Below the pieces are notes generated by a model that saw only the letters and a program-made list of their open reading frames with translations, was not told where the DNA came from and did no database searches. The translations under genes were made by a program, and so were the position numbers. This document shows positions 7,131 to 15,578 of a DNA stretch of 64,000 nt, in pieces (the stretch's first letter is position 1; each line of letters starts with the position of its first letter). The DNA comes from Comamonadaceae bacterium (GTDB taxonomy: Bacteria; Pseudomonadota; Gammaproteobacteria; Burkholderiales; Burkholderiaceae_C): assembly GCA_015999985.1 (NCBI GenBank), contig JAECRA010000001.1:58573-122572 (forward strand), written 5' to 3'.

Positions 7131-9836
7131 ATGGAAGAAAAATACAGCCACCGCGAGGTAGAGGCGGCCGCCCAGACACACTGGCAGGCCTTGGACGCCT
7201 ATCGCGTGAGAGAAGACGCGAGCAAGGAAAAATACTACGCTTGCTCCATGCTGCCGTATCCCAGCGGCAAGCTGCACATGGGCCATGTGCGCAACTACAC
7301 CATCAACGACATGCTGGCGCGCCACTTGCGCATGAAGGGCTATAACGTCCTGATGCCCATGGGCTGGGATGCGTTCGGACTGCCCGCAGAGAACGCGGCT
7401 CTCAAAAATGGCGTTCCGCCCGCTCAGTGGACCTACGACAACATCGCCCACATGAAGGGGCAGATGAAGGCCATGGGCCTGGCCATTGACTGGAGCCGCG
7501 AAGTCGCCACTTGCGATCCCAGCTACTACAAGTGGAACCAGTGGCTGTTCCTCAAAATGCTGGAAAAAGGCATTGCCTACCGCAAGACCCAGGTGGTCAA
7601 CTGGGACCCGGTCGATCAAACCGTGCTGGCAAATGAACAAGTCATCGACGGCCGCGGCTGGCGCACGGGTGCGCTGGTTGAAAAGCGTGAGATTCCGGGC
7701 TACTACCTGAAGATCACCGACTACGCTGAAGAACTGCTCGAGCACGTGCAGCGCAAATTGCCGGGCTGGCCTGAGCGCGTCAAGCTGATGCAGGAAAACT
7801 GGATCGGCAAGAGTGAGGGCGTACGCTTTGCATTCACGCACGACATCCGTGGCGAAGATGGCCAGTTGATCCAGGATGGCCAGATGTACGTGTTTACCAC
7901 GCGCGCTGACACCATCATGGGCGTCACTTTCTGTGCCGTTGCACCGGAGCATCCGCTGGCCACGCATGCCGCCAGGACCAACCCGGCGCTGGCCGAGTTC
8001 ATCGAGCAGTGCAAGCAAGGGGGCACCACAGAGGCGGAACTGGCCCTGCGCGAAAAAGAAGGCATGCCTACAGGCCTTTCGGTCACGCACCCGCTGACTG
8101 GGGACGAAGTGCCCTTGTGGGTCGGCAACTACGTGCTGATGAGCTACGGCGATGGCGCTGTGATGGGCGTACCGGCGCACGACGAGCGCGATTTCGCATT
8201 CGCTCGCAAGTACAGCCTGCCTGTCATCCAGGTCGTACACGTCGATGGCAAGCACTACGATTACGAGCAATGGAACGATTGGTACGCTGACAAAGAACGC
8301 GGCGTGACTATCAATTCCGACAGCTTCAGCGGAATGGGCTTTAAGGAAGCAGTCGATGCCGTCGCCAGCGCGCTGGCTGACCAGGGCCTGGGTGAGAAGA
8401 AAATCACCTGGCGCCTGCGTGACTGGGGCGTCAGCCGCCAGCGCTACTGGGGCACTCCTATTCCCATGATCCACTGCGATGCGTGCGGAACGGTGCCCGT
8501 GCCGGAAAAGGATTTGCCTGTGGTGCTTCCGCAGGACCTGGTTCCAGACGGAAGCGGCAACCCGCTGAACAAGAGCGAGGCTTTCCTCAAGGTGGACTGT
8601 CCTTGCTGCGGTCAGCCAGCGCGGCGCGAAACCGACACCATGGACACCTTCGTGGATTCGTCTTGGTATTTCATGCGCTATTGCGATCCAGCCAATGCAG
8701 AGGCCATGGTGGGTGACGGTACCCGTTACTGGATGCGTGACCAGCTGGCTCAGGTGGGCGGTAGCGGCATGGACCAGTACATTGGCGGCATTGAGCACGC
8801 CATCTTGCACCTGCTGTATGCGCGCTTCTGGACCAAGGTCATGCGCGACCTCGGCCTGGTCAGCATCGATGAGCCGTTCACTCGCTTGCTGACCCAGGGC
8901 ATGGTTCTCAACCATATCTACTCGCGCCGCACGGAGAAAGGCGGAATGGAGTATTTCTGGCCAGCCGATATCGACCCCGTGCTGGACGCCGATGGAAAAC
9001 AGGTGGGTGCCAAGCTGAACAAGGCGGTGGGCGCGTTGCCTGCGGGCACGCCCATCGACTACGAAGGCGTCGGCACCATGTCCAAGTCGAAAAACAACGG
9101 CGTGGACCCGCAGGAGCTGATAGACAAATACGGCGCTGACACCGCGCGCCTGTACACCATGTTTGCAGCGCCGCCAGAGGCGACGCTCGAATGGAACGAT
9201 GCCGCCGTGGAGGGAAGCTACCGTTTCCTTCGCCGGGTCTGGAATTTCGGCGCCAAGCTGAGGACTGTAGAAAACGTGGCAGCAGCCGCATTGCTGGCGA
9301 GCGCTGCGAGCCAGAATGGGGTGGTGCTCTCAAAAGGCGCCAAGGCTTTGCGCCACGAAGTCCACACCGTTCTGGGCCAGATCGACTACGACTACCAGCG
9401 CATGCAGTACAACACGGTCGTGTCTGGTGCTATGAAAGTGCTCAACGCGCTGGAAGGTTTCAAGGGCGACGGTTCTCGCGGAGATGTGGCGACCCAGGTA
9501 GAGGGCTTCTCCAAACTGCTGCGCGTGCTGTATCCAGTGACGCCTCACCTGACCCATGTCCTTTGGAAGGAGCTGGGCTTTGCCGCGGTGCAAGGGGAGT
9601 TGCTTGATGCCCCATGGCCAAAAGCCGATCCCGCTGCGCTGATTCAGGACGAAATAGAACTGATGCTGCAGATTGGTGGGAAGTTGCGCGGATCTATCCT
9701 CGTGCCTTCCGGCGCCAGCAAGGAAGAGATCGAGGCCGCTGCACTGGCGAGCGAAACCTTCCTCAAGCACAGCAACGGGAGCGCAGTTCGAAAACTCATC
9801 ATCGTTCCAGGCCGCTTGGTTAATATCGTGCTATGA
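7131..9836 (+). CDS. leuS: Leucyl-tRNA synthetase
   Basis: A 901-aa class I aminoacyl-tRNA synthetase that charges tRNA-Leu. The HIGH-type motif is HMGH at 49-52 and the KMSKS-type motif is MSKSK at 650-654; the CP1 editing domain lies between, and a zinc-type Cys cluster (CDACG ... CPCCG) at about residues 450-490. Start taken at ATG 7131 ([11 protein letters not shown]), as the upstream TTG is not a plausible start. Its end overlaps lptE as ATGA. It heads leuS-lptE-holA, a conserved betaproteobacterial operon. The 651-aa ORF on the other strand is a shadow. Confidence 0.97.
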   Translation: MEEKYSHREVEAAAQTHWQALDAYRVREDASKEKYYACSMLPYPSGKLHMGHVRNYTINDMLARHLRMKGYNVLMPMGWDAFGLPAENAALKNGVPPAQWTYDNIAHMKGQMKAMGLAIDWSREVATCDPSYYKWNQWLFLKMLEKGIAYRKTQVVNWDPVDQTVLANEQVIDGRGWRTGALVEKREIPGYYLKITDYAEELLEHVQRKLPGWPERVKLMQENWIGKSEGVRFAFTHDIRGEDGQLIQDGQMYVFTTRADTIMGVTFCAVAPEHPLATHAARTNPALAEFIEQCKQGGTTEAELALREKEGMPTGLSVTHPLTGDEVPLWVGNYVLMSYGDGAVMGVPAHDERDFAFARKYSLPVIQVVHVDGKHYDYEQWNDWYADKERGVTINSDSFSGMGFKEAVDAVASALADQGLGEKKITWRLRDWGVSRQRYWGTPIPMIHCDACGTVPVPEKDLPVVLPQDLVPDGSGNPLNKSEAFLKVDCPCCGQPARRETDTMDTFVDSSWYFMRYCDPANAEAMVGDGTRYWMRDQLAQVGGSGMDQYIGGIEHAILHLLYARFWTKVMRDLGLVSIDEPFTRLLTQGMVLNHIYSRRTEKGGMEYFWPADIDPVLDADGKQVGAKLNKAVGALPAGTPIDYEGVGTMSKSKNNGVDPQELIDKYGADTARLYTMFAAPPEATLEWNDAAVEGSYRFLRRVWNFGAKLRTVENVAAAALLASAASQNGVVLSKGAKALRHEVHTVLGQIDYDYQRMQYNTVVSGAMKVLNALEGFKGDGSRGDVATQVEGFSKLLRVLYPVTPHLTHVLWKELGFAAVQGELLDAPWPKADPAALIQDEIELMLQIGGKLRGSILVPSGASKEEIEAAALASETFLKHSNGSAVRKLIIVPGRLVNIVL

Positions 9837-10345
9837 GCACTTCTGTGAACACACGCCGGCGCTTTCTGTTGGCAGTGCCCTTGCCTCTGGTTCTGGCTGG
9901 CTGTGGTTTCGCGCTGCGCCTGCCGCCAGAATTCAGCTTTCGCAGCATCTACATCGCCATGCCAGCGAACTCCTCACTCGGCAACGAACTGCGCCGGCAA
10001 CTCATAGGAACGGGCCGGGTGCAGGTCATCTCCGATGTGGCCAAACGCAACGAGGCGGACGTCGTGCTGGAGGGCTTGCAGGATTTGCGTGAGCGCGTGG
10101 TGGTGGGCTTGAACGCTTCCGGGCAGGTGCGCGAATTCCAGCTGCGGGTGCGGTTCGGTTTCCGTGTTCGCACTCCTGATGGACGTGATGTGATTCCCAA
10201 CACGGAGATCTTGCGTCAGATCGATCAGAGTTACAGCGAAACTGCAGCCTTGTCCAAAGAGGCGGAAGCGTTGATGCTTTACGACAATATGCAAACCGAC
10301 GTCGTGCAGCAGGTCTTGCGCCGACTGGCGACCATCAAGATTTGA
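9833..10345 (+). CDS. lptE: LPS-assembly lipoprotein LptE
   Basis: A 170-aa outer-membrane lipoprotein that plugs LptD and helps place lipopolysaccharide on the cell surface. An N-terminal signal with a basic n-region (NTRRRF) ends in the lipobox LAGC (Cys24), then the FALR motif usual for the family. The body has the expected alternating beta/alpha pattern. The ATG overlaps the leuS stop (ATGA), and holA follows 55 bp later; the same three genes are linked in E. coli and betaproteobacteria. Confidence 0.9.
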   Translation: MSTSVNTRRRFLLAVPLPLVLAGCGFALRLPPEFSFRSIYIAMPANSSLGNELRRQLIGTGRVQVISDVAKRNEADVVLEGLQDLRERVVVGLNASGQVREFQLRVRFGFRVRTPDGRDVIPNTEILRQIDQSYSETAALSKEAEALMLYDNMQTDVVQQVLRRLATIKI

Positions 10346-10400
10346 ACCAGATTCTGCGGACTGATCCACTTCACGGAAAGTCTGCTGGAACCTATTGCCC

Positions 10401-11459
10401 ATGCAACTTGCCATCGCACAGCTCTCCAATCACCTGAACAAGGGCTTGCGCTCGCTTTATGTGCTGCACGGCGACGAAGCCTTGCTGGTGCAGGAGGCGG
10501 CGGACGCTATCCGCTCGCAGGCGAAGGCCCAAGGTTACGGTGAGCGCACGGTGCATACGGTCGCGGGTGCCCATTTCGACTGGAGCGCCGTGCTCGCTGC
10601 GGGCGCTTCCCTGAGCCTGTTCGCCGACAAGCAGATCGTGGAAGTGCGCATCCCTTCTGGAAAGCCGGGCAAGGAAGGTAGTGCCGCGCTGCAGCAGATG
10701 GCTGCCAGCGCCGTGGGGGACGAAGCCACTCTGACCTTGGTGCTTTTGCCCCGTCTGGACAAAGCCACACGCAGTGGTGCGTGGTTCGGCGCGCTAGAGG
10801 GCTCTGGCGTGACCATACAAATTGATTCGGTAGAGCGCTCTGCGCTACCGCAGTGGATTGCCCATCGTATGAACTTGCAGGGCCAGCGCGTGGCCGCTGG
10901 TGAAGAAGGTCAGCGAGCGCTGCAGTTTTTTGCCAACCGGGTGGAGGGCAACCTGCTGGCTGCACACCAGGAAATCGCCAAATTGGGCCTGTTGTATCCC
11001 GCTGGCGATTTGAGCTTTGAGCAGATTGAAGCGGCTGTCCTCAACGTGGCCCGCTACGACGTGTTCAAGCTCTCCGAAGCGGTGCTGGGTGGTCAGCGCG
11101 CGAGGGTGCAGCGCATGCTGGACGGCCTTAAAGCCGAGGGCGAAGCCGAGGTTCTGGTGCACTACGCGCTGTCCGAAGACATACGGGCGCTCAAACGCGT
11201 CAAAGACGCCATCGCCGAAGGTCGACCACTACCGGTCGCCCTGCGGGAGCAGCGCATATGGGGGCTGCGCGAGCGCCTGTTCGAACGCGTGCTGCCTCAC
11301 TTGGGCGACACCACGCTGGCCAACTTGCTCCATGCTGCCCAGCAGGTCGATGGCATCGTCAAGGGCCTCAAAAGTCCAGGCTGGCCGGTAGAGCCCTGGC
11401 AAGCGCTCCATCGGCTGGCACAAGGCCTGTGCGGGGCCTGCGCGGCCGCACGCTCCTAG
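10401..11459 (+). CDS. holA: DNA polymerase III subunit delta
   Basis: A 352-aa clamp-loader subunit that opens the beta clamp. Starts at ATG 10401 (MQLAIAQLSNHLN); an upstream TTG is less likely. The N-terminal domain has LYVLHGDEALLVQEAADAIR, typical of HolA, followed by the helical AAA+-like lid and the C-terminal collar domain. Length matches the family (about 340 aa). In most betaproteobacteria proA follows holA directly; here proA is 17.6 kb away, and holA marks the left edge of the accessory block. The last 36 bp resemble a segment at 25846-25881. Confidence 0.93.
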   Translation: MQLAIAQLSNHLNKGLRSLYVLHGDEALLVQEAADAIRSQAKAQGYGERTVHTVAGAHFDWSAVLAAGASLSLFADKQIVEVRIPSGKPGKEGSAALQQMAASAVGDEATLTLVLLPRLDKATRSGAWFGALEGSGVTIQIDSVERSALPQWIAHRMNLQGQRVAAGEEGQRALQFFANRVEGNLLAAHQEIAKLGLLYPAGDLSFEQIEAAVLNVARYDVFKLSEAVLGGQRARVQRMLDGLKAEGEAEVLVHYALSEDIRALKRVKDAIAEGRPLPVALREQRIWGLRERLFERVLPHLGDTTLANLLHAAQQVDGIVKGLKSPGWPVEPWQALHRLAQGLCGACAAARS

Positions 11460-11569
11460 CCCGGATATTTTCTCAGTGAGCCATTTGGGCTCCAAAGGCG
11501 TATACCGGGCCTTGGGCAGTTTCACTCTGATGGTGGCGTGCAGGCTTTGGCTAGCTCGGTGTTCTTCCG

Positions 11570-11735
11570 CGCCAGGCCACGTAGGTTGAATCGCAGCGCG
11601 CGACCGACCTTGACTTCCAAGCGCTGAATCTATTGCGTAACGCTCGATGGGGTGCGCCCAATGCTGCATGGCGGCGCCCGCAAAACTTTCCTGGCTAGTC
11701 ATTGTCACCAGCGTAGAGAGTTGATCCGGGTCCAC
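11570..11735 (-). pseudogene. Broken LysR-family regulator, N-terminal relic
   Basis: Reading the minus strand from GTG 11733-11735 gives MDPDQLSTLVTMTSQESF, then AGAA, the start of a LysR helix-turn-helix. The similarity then continues in another frame as SVTQ, a stop, IQRLEVKVGRAL, which matches the usual S-V-T-Q-R-I-x-x-L-E recognition helix of ArgP-like LysR proteins. So the fragment holds about 45 codons with one frameshift and one in-frame stop, and no effector domain follows. It fills the gap 11460-11810, where I see no other gene. Identification rests on pattern only. Confidence 0.5.
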
Positions 11736-11918
11736 TGCTTCAATATATTAATTTGCCTTAATAAAATTCCTGAATATGTGGGATTGTCGACGTCGTGAAG
11801 CCTCGCTACATTGATGCTCTACCCGCAACAGCGGAAAAAAGCATCAAGATTTCTTAAGAAAGCAAAGGGGTGTGAGTTGGATCATTTCTCGTCATTCAAC
11901 ATCCGGGATGAAGATTCC

Positions 11919-12908
11919 ATGGGCGCGATCGATACTCATCGGCGGTCCGCCCTTTGTCGGCTGGTGACTTTGCCGCTTTTGGCCGCTCCCAGCCTGGCGT
12001 GGGCGAGCGATAAACCCAGCAGTGCGCCCGTCAGCATGGTCGTGCCCTTCTCACCCGGCGGCACCAGCGACATCATTGCCAGAACACTGGCGGGCGCAGC
12101 GGCGCGCCAAACCGGGGGTGTTTTTGTCGTGGAGAACCGAGCAGGGGCCTCGGGGTTGATCGGACTGCAAGCGGTTGCCAAGGCGCAGACCGATGGTCGA
12201 TCTCTGCTGTTGGGCAATATAGCCACGCAAACAATAGCCCCCCATCTCTACAAAAAAGTAGGCTACCCAACCATCAAGGACTTTCGCCCTTTAATATTGA
12301 CTGGTCGAACGACCAACGTCGTCGTAGTGCATCCCGATAGCGGTATTCGCAACTTCAAGGACATGGACTCTCGTATGCGGGGGCCGCAGGCGCTTGTCTA
12401 TGCCTCAGGCAGCATAGGCGGTTCGCCGCATTTGAGCTTCGAGCTGCTCAAACAGCGTCTCGGTTGGCAGTGCGAACATGTGCCCTACAAGGGGGCTGGG
12501 CCGATGATCACGGACCTGCTCGGCGGTCAAGTCAAGGTCGCGATCGATAACTTGCCGACCATGTTGCCCTTGATTCGGCGAGGCGCCGTCATTCCGATTG
12601 GGATCACCAGCGCCCAACGTTGGTCAGAGGCCAAGGAGATCCCGACGTTTTCAGAAATGGGCATCGCCGACTATGACGTGGATGCATGGTTCGGCGTGTT
12701 CGCACCCCGAAAAATGCCAGATGAAGTGGCGACCAGGTTTGTCGAGATATTTCGGACGGCACAGGAAGACCCTGTAGTGCGCGAGAAATTCGACGTACTA
12801 GGCGCCAGGATTGATCCTCTGATGCTCAGCCGTTTCGAGGCTTTTATTGCTGACGAGGACAAGCGTTGGTCCGAAGTGATCCGCCGTGCCAATATCAAGA
12901 TCGAATGA
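11919..12908 (+). CDS. Bug-family periplasmic solute-binding protein (TctC-like)
   Basis: A 329-aa receptor of the tripartite tricarboxylate transporter (TTT) type. I start it at ATG 11919 (MGAIDTHRRSALCRL), which gives a normal signal peptide ending near AWASDKP; the longer frame adds 36 residues with no signal-like features. Bug hallmarks: VSMVVPFSPGGTSDIIAR after the signal, VENRAGASG, and the terminal ANIKIE. No TctA/TctB permease lies nearby, so like most Bug proteins it is an orphan and its ligand (probably a carboxylate) is unknown. It is followed 274 bp later by fumarylacetoacetase in the same direction. Confidence 0.88.
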   Translation: MGAIDTHRRSALCRLVTLPLLAAPSLAWASDKPSSAPVSMVVPFSPGGTSDIIARTLAGAAARQTGGVFVVENRAGASGLIGLQAVAKAQTDGRSLLLGNIATQTIAPHLYKKVGYPTIKDFRPLILTGRTTNVVVVHPDSGIRNFKDMDSRMRGPQALVYASGSIGGSPHLSFELLKQRLGWQCEHVPYKGAGPMITDLLGGQVKVAIDNLPTMLPLIRRGAVIPIGITSAQRWSEAKEIPTFSEMGIADYDVDAWFGVFAPRKMPDEVATRFVEIFRTAQEDPVVREKFDVLGARIDPLMLSRFEAFIADEDKRWSEVIRRANIKIE

Positions 12909-13182
12909 ATTGTGACGAGGTTCAGCGAAGCGCAACTAGTCGCCTGCAAGACGGCCGTGGTCACGGGACGTGCGTGTACTGTTCTGCTCGATATTGACGG
13001 CGCGACCGTCCAGCATGCGGGGCCTCGCATGCTGGCGCAGGTTTCGATGCGGTTGGCCATGAGCTGGATGTTCCAACCGACCTGAATGTCGTCAAACGCG
13101 CCAGCTCGATCGACGGCGGCTACTTGGTTCCGTAGTTTTTTCCCTGCTTAACTCTGGATTTTTCCTTCATTTCCACCTCGTC
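12909..13182. other. Gap between Bug gene and fahA; stem-loop
   Basis: No gene recognised. A short plus-strand frame (GTG 12912 to TGA about 13085) contains no known domain. A perfect inverted repeat, CAGCATGCG (13011-13019) and CGCATGCTG (13026-13034), may be a stem-loop in the mRNA. Base pattern looks like decayed coding DNA, but I cannot name a source. Confidence 0.4.
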
Positions 13183-14496
13183 ATGATCTCCTTGAATGAA
13201 ACTCACGACCCCAGCCTTAGCAGTTGGGTGAACTCGGCCAACGGTGGCCAAAGCGACTTTCCAATCCAGAATCTGCCCTTCGCTATTTTTCGGCGTCGAG
13301 ACAGCGGCGATGACTGGCGCGGCGGCGTGGCCATTGGTGATCAGATCGTCGACATGATGGCGGCCGTGCACGCCGGCATCTTCAGTGGGGCGGCGTTGGC
13401 ACCGGCGCAGGCGGCGGCAGACTCTACGCTCAACCGCCTGATGAGCATGGGACCCCAGAGCCTGTCCTCACTGCGCAAGGCCCTGGTCAAAGCCCTGCAG
13501 ACAGATTCGGCGCAGCGCACGACATTGGAGTCTTGTTTGCTTGCACAAGCCGATGCCGAATATGCAGTGCCAGCGCGCATTGGCGATTACACCGATTTCT
13601 ACACGTCGATTTACCACGCCACGAACGCCGGCAAATTGTTTCGTCCTGATAACCCGCTGCTGCCCAACTACAAATGGGTGCCCATCGGCTACCACGGACG
13701 GGCTTCGTCGGTCATCGTGTCCGGACAGGACTTTCACCGACCATGTGGGCAAATCAAGACGCCCGATGATGGCGCGCCGGTCGTGCAGCCGTGCACGCGT
13801 TTGGATATGGAGTTGGAGCTGGGCGTGTTTGTTGGGCAGGCCAATGCCTTGGGTGAGCCGATTGGAATAGGGGACGCAGAAGACCATGTTTTTGGTCTGG
13901 CGCTGTTCAACGACTGGTCAGCGCGCGATATTCAGTCTTGGGAATACCAGCCACTGGGCCCATTTCTGGGCAAGAATTTCGCGTCCAGTATTTCGCCATG
14001 GGTGGTGACGATGGAGGCACTCGCTCCGTTTCGTGTGCCATTCACACGGGCCGCGAACGATCCACAACCGCTGCCGTATCTGACTAGTGAGAGCAACAGT
14101 GCTGCGGGTGGGCTCGACATTCAGATCGAGGCGCTGATCGAGACCTCCGGCATGCGCCGTGCCCAAACCTCGCCGGCGCGGGTGGCTCTCACCAACTACC
14201 GCCACGCTTACTGGAGTGTGGCGCAGATGGTGGCGCACCACACTGTGAACGGATGCAATTTGCAACCCGGCGATCTTTTGGGTACGGGCACCTTGTCGGG
14301 CCCGACGCCCGACTCAGCGGGCGCATTGATTGAACTGACCGAGGGAGGCAAGAACCCCATCGAACTGCCCAATGGCGAGCGTCGCGCCTGGCTGCAAGAT
14401 GGTGATGCGATCACTCTCCGAGGTTGGTGCGAGCGAGCCGGTGCAGTCCGTATTGGCTTTGGAGAGTGCCGGGCCACCGTCTTGCCTGCGCGCTGA
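13183..14496 (+). CDS. fahA: Fumarylacetoacetase
   Basis: A 437-aa enzyme that hydrolyses fumarylacetoacetate to fumarate and acetoacetate, the last step of tyrosine/homogentisate breakdown. It has the N-terminal SH3-like domain and the FAH catalytic domain with YTDFYTSIYHATNAGKLFRP, the GYHGRASSVIVSG loop, the metal-binding acidic residues of LDMELELGVFVG, and DWSARDIQSWEYQPLGPFLG. Length and motifs are those of true FAH, not the shorter FAH-like hydrolases. Homogentisate 1,2-dioxygenase (hmgA), the usual neighbour, is absent; it follows an orphan Bug receptor instead. Confidence 0.92.
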   Translation: MISLNETHDPSLSSWVNSANGGQSDFPIQNLPFAIFRRRDSGDDWRGGVAIGDQIVDMMAAVHAGIFSGAALAPAQAAADSTLNRLMSMGPQSLSSLRKALVKALQTDSAQRTTLESCLLAQADAEYAVPARIGDYTDFYTSIYHATNAGKLFRPDNPLLPNYKWVPIGYHGRASSVIVSGQDFHRPCGQIKTPDDGAPVVQPCTRLDMELELGVFVGQANALGEPIGIGDAEDHVFGLALFNDWSARDIQSWEYQPLGPFLGKNFASSISPWVVTMEALAPFRVPFTRAANDPQPLPYLTSESNSAAGGLDIQIEALIETSGMRRAQTSPARVALTNYRHAYWSVAQMVAHHTVNGCNLQPGDLLGTGTLSGPTPDSAGALIELTEGGKNPIELPNGERRAWLQDGDAITLRGWCERAGAVRIGFGECRATVLPAR

Positions 14497-14562
14497 GGTA
14501 CGCGTCCAGCTGGTGCTGAACTTCTGGAGCCTGTTCATCTCCTTCCAAAAGCCGCCAAGACA

Positions 14563-14730
14563 TTATTCAGGTGCGCACGGCTGGATTAGTCCGCTCTCAA
14601 TGCTCGCCGTAACCAACTGAGTGATCTCAGCTCTCAGCCTGCGGTGCATAGGCGACGCATCTTGCCTTCGTGGCCAGGCCATGCGACGGGTAATGTGACG
14701 TAGTGGCCGGGGAAGGCGACTGGTGGCCAC
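14563..14730 (-). pseudogene. C-terminal relic of a LysR regulator, paralogue of the one at 25910
   Basis: On the minus strand codons from 14730 down to a TAA at 14563-14565 read VATSRLPRPLRHITRRMAWP then RRQDASPMHRRLRAEITQLV and TASIESGLIQPCAPE. This matches the last 55 residues of the intact LysR protein encoded at 25910-26869 almost residue for residue, and the DNA is clearly alignable. Nothing upstream of residue V is homologous, so it is a truncated duplicate 3' end. It lies directly beside the decayed transposase at 14745-15110. Confidence 0.8.
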
Positions 14731-14744
14731 TGCACCATCTCATG

Positions 14745-15110
14745 ATTGTTGAAGTCCGCCAGTGGCGTAAGACGTACGCACAGTGGGCCTGCCGTTCTTG
14801 CGGGTCCGCGCGGCGGTCACGAAGGCGCGCTTGTTCGCCGCATTACACCCACCGTTGATGTTGCTGGTGTGTTCGCTGCCCAAGCGCGCGTCGCCCTTGT
14901 TCATGGATTGCCTAGCTTGTGTTTGAGCAGACAGGCACGCTTGACTGGCGCCTCAAAGCAAAGGCACTGATGGCGTTCTTGTTCTTGCTGAGCAGGGAGA
15001 TGACCAGGAACCACTGCGTCAGCGGCAGATGGGTGTTCTCCATCACGTTGCCCACAATGCGGGCGCTCTGGCAGCCGCATACAAAGCTCCCACCCCGGCG
15101 GCTTCGGCTG
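14745..15110 (-). pseudogene. Decayed IS1595-family (ISXO2-like) transposase
   Basis: The minus strand encodes NVMENTHLPLTQWFLVISLL then SKNKNAISAFALRRQ, the zinc-ribbon-to-catalytic junction of IS1595-type transposases (LPL-x-W-F-x-x-I-x-L-L ... SAL-x-L-x-R). After a frameshift come ACLLKHKL and then, in another frame, LGSEHTSNINGGCNAANKRA and FVTAARTRKNGRPTVR, resembling the LGGE...GGK...NK-x-PFVAAV region. Frameshifts, a stop and missing ends show it is dead. No terminal inverted repeats or target duplication could be identified. Confidence 0.65.
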
Positions 15111-15217
15111 CTGAACCTTCGGGTTTGCTCTAGTGCCAAAGTGACCGTCACGCTCAATAATCGTCTCATATGAAACGAATTTGGTGCTCCTGCTGCGCCA
15201 TCAGATGAGCTTCCGCT

Positions 15218-15466
15218 ATGAAAATTAATGTCGTCGTACCCCAATTGGGCCCCAACGTGTTCGAAGTCACGCTGGTGACCTGGCTCAAGGACTTGGGAGC
15301 CACCGTCGAGAAGGGAGAGGTCATTGCCGAGGTCATGACCGACAAGGTCAACATCGATGTGGAAGCCCCTGCTGCAGGGGTTTTGGTGGAGGTCGTCGCT
15401 CAGCCTGGTGAGTCGATGGAGGTCAAGGGCCTGATGGCAGTCATCGAGGCGGCCGATGGTGCGTGA
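15218..15466 (+). CDS. Stand-alone lipoyl-domain carrier protein
   Basis: An 82-aa protein consisting only of a biotin/lipoyl attachment domain (MKINVVVPQLGPNVFEVTLV ... ). The modified lysine is Lys43 in the VMTDKVNIDV hairpin, matching the (E/T)DK lipoylation turn of 2-oxoacid dehydrogenase E2 subunits. There is no peripheral subunit-binding domain and no acyltransferase domain. It is followed by a TRAP permease and E1 alpha/beta genes, so it is the likely lipoyl substrate of that E1. Why the rest of E2 is missing is an open question. Preceding DNA is relic-rich. Confidence 0.85.
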   Translation: MKINVVVPQLGPNVFEVTLVTWLKDLGATVEKGEVIAEVMTDKVNIDVEAPAAGVLVEVVAQPGESMEVKGLMAVIEAADGA

Positions 15467-15578
15467 GCGCGCCCTCCGCGAAGGGTTCGTGACCAGTGAA
15501 TCGCGGATCGGTTGATCCGCATTCAGACTTGGCTTGGATCTGACGATCCATGAAACGGCAGCGCCAGAAAATAGGTTG

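Noticed and set aside
6960-8915. A 651-aa minus-strand open frame over leuS.
   Set aside because: It is antisense to a certain leuS gene, has no recognisable domain and a biased composition typical of frames opposite GC-rich genes.
12912-13085. A short plus-strand frame after the first Bug gene as a real gene.
   Set aside because: No ribosome-binding site, no recognisable domain and no known homologue that I could name.
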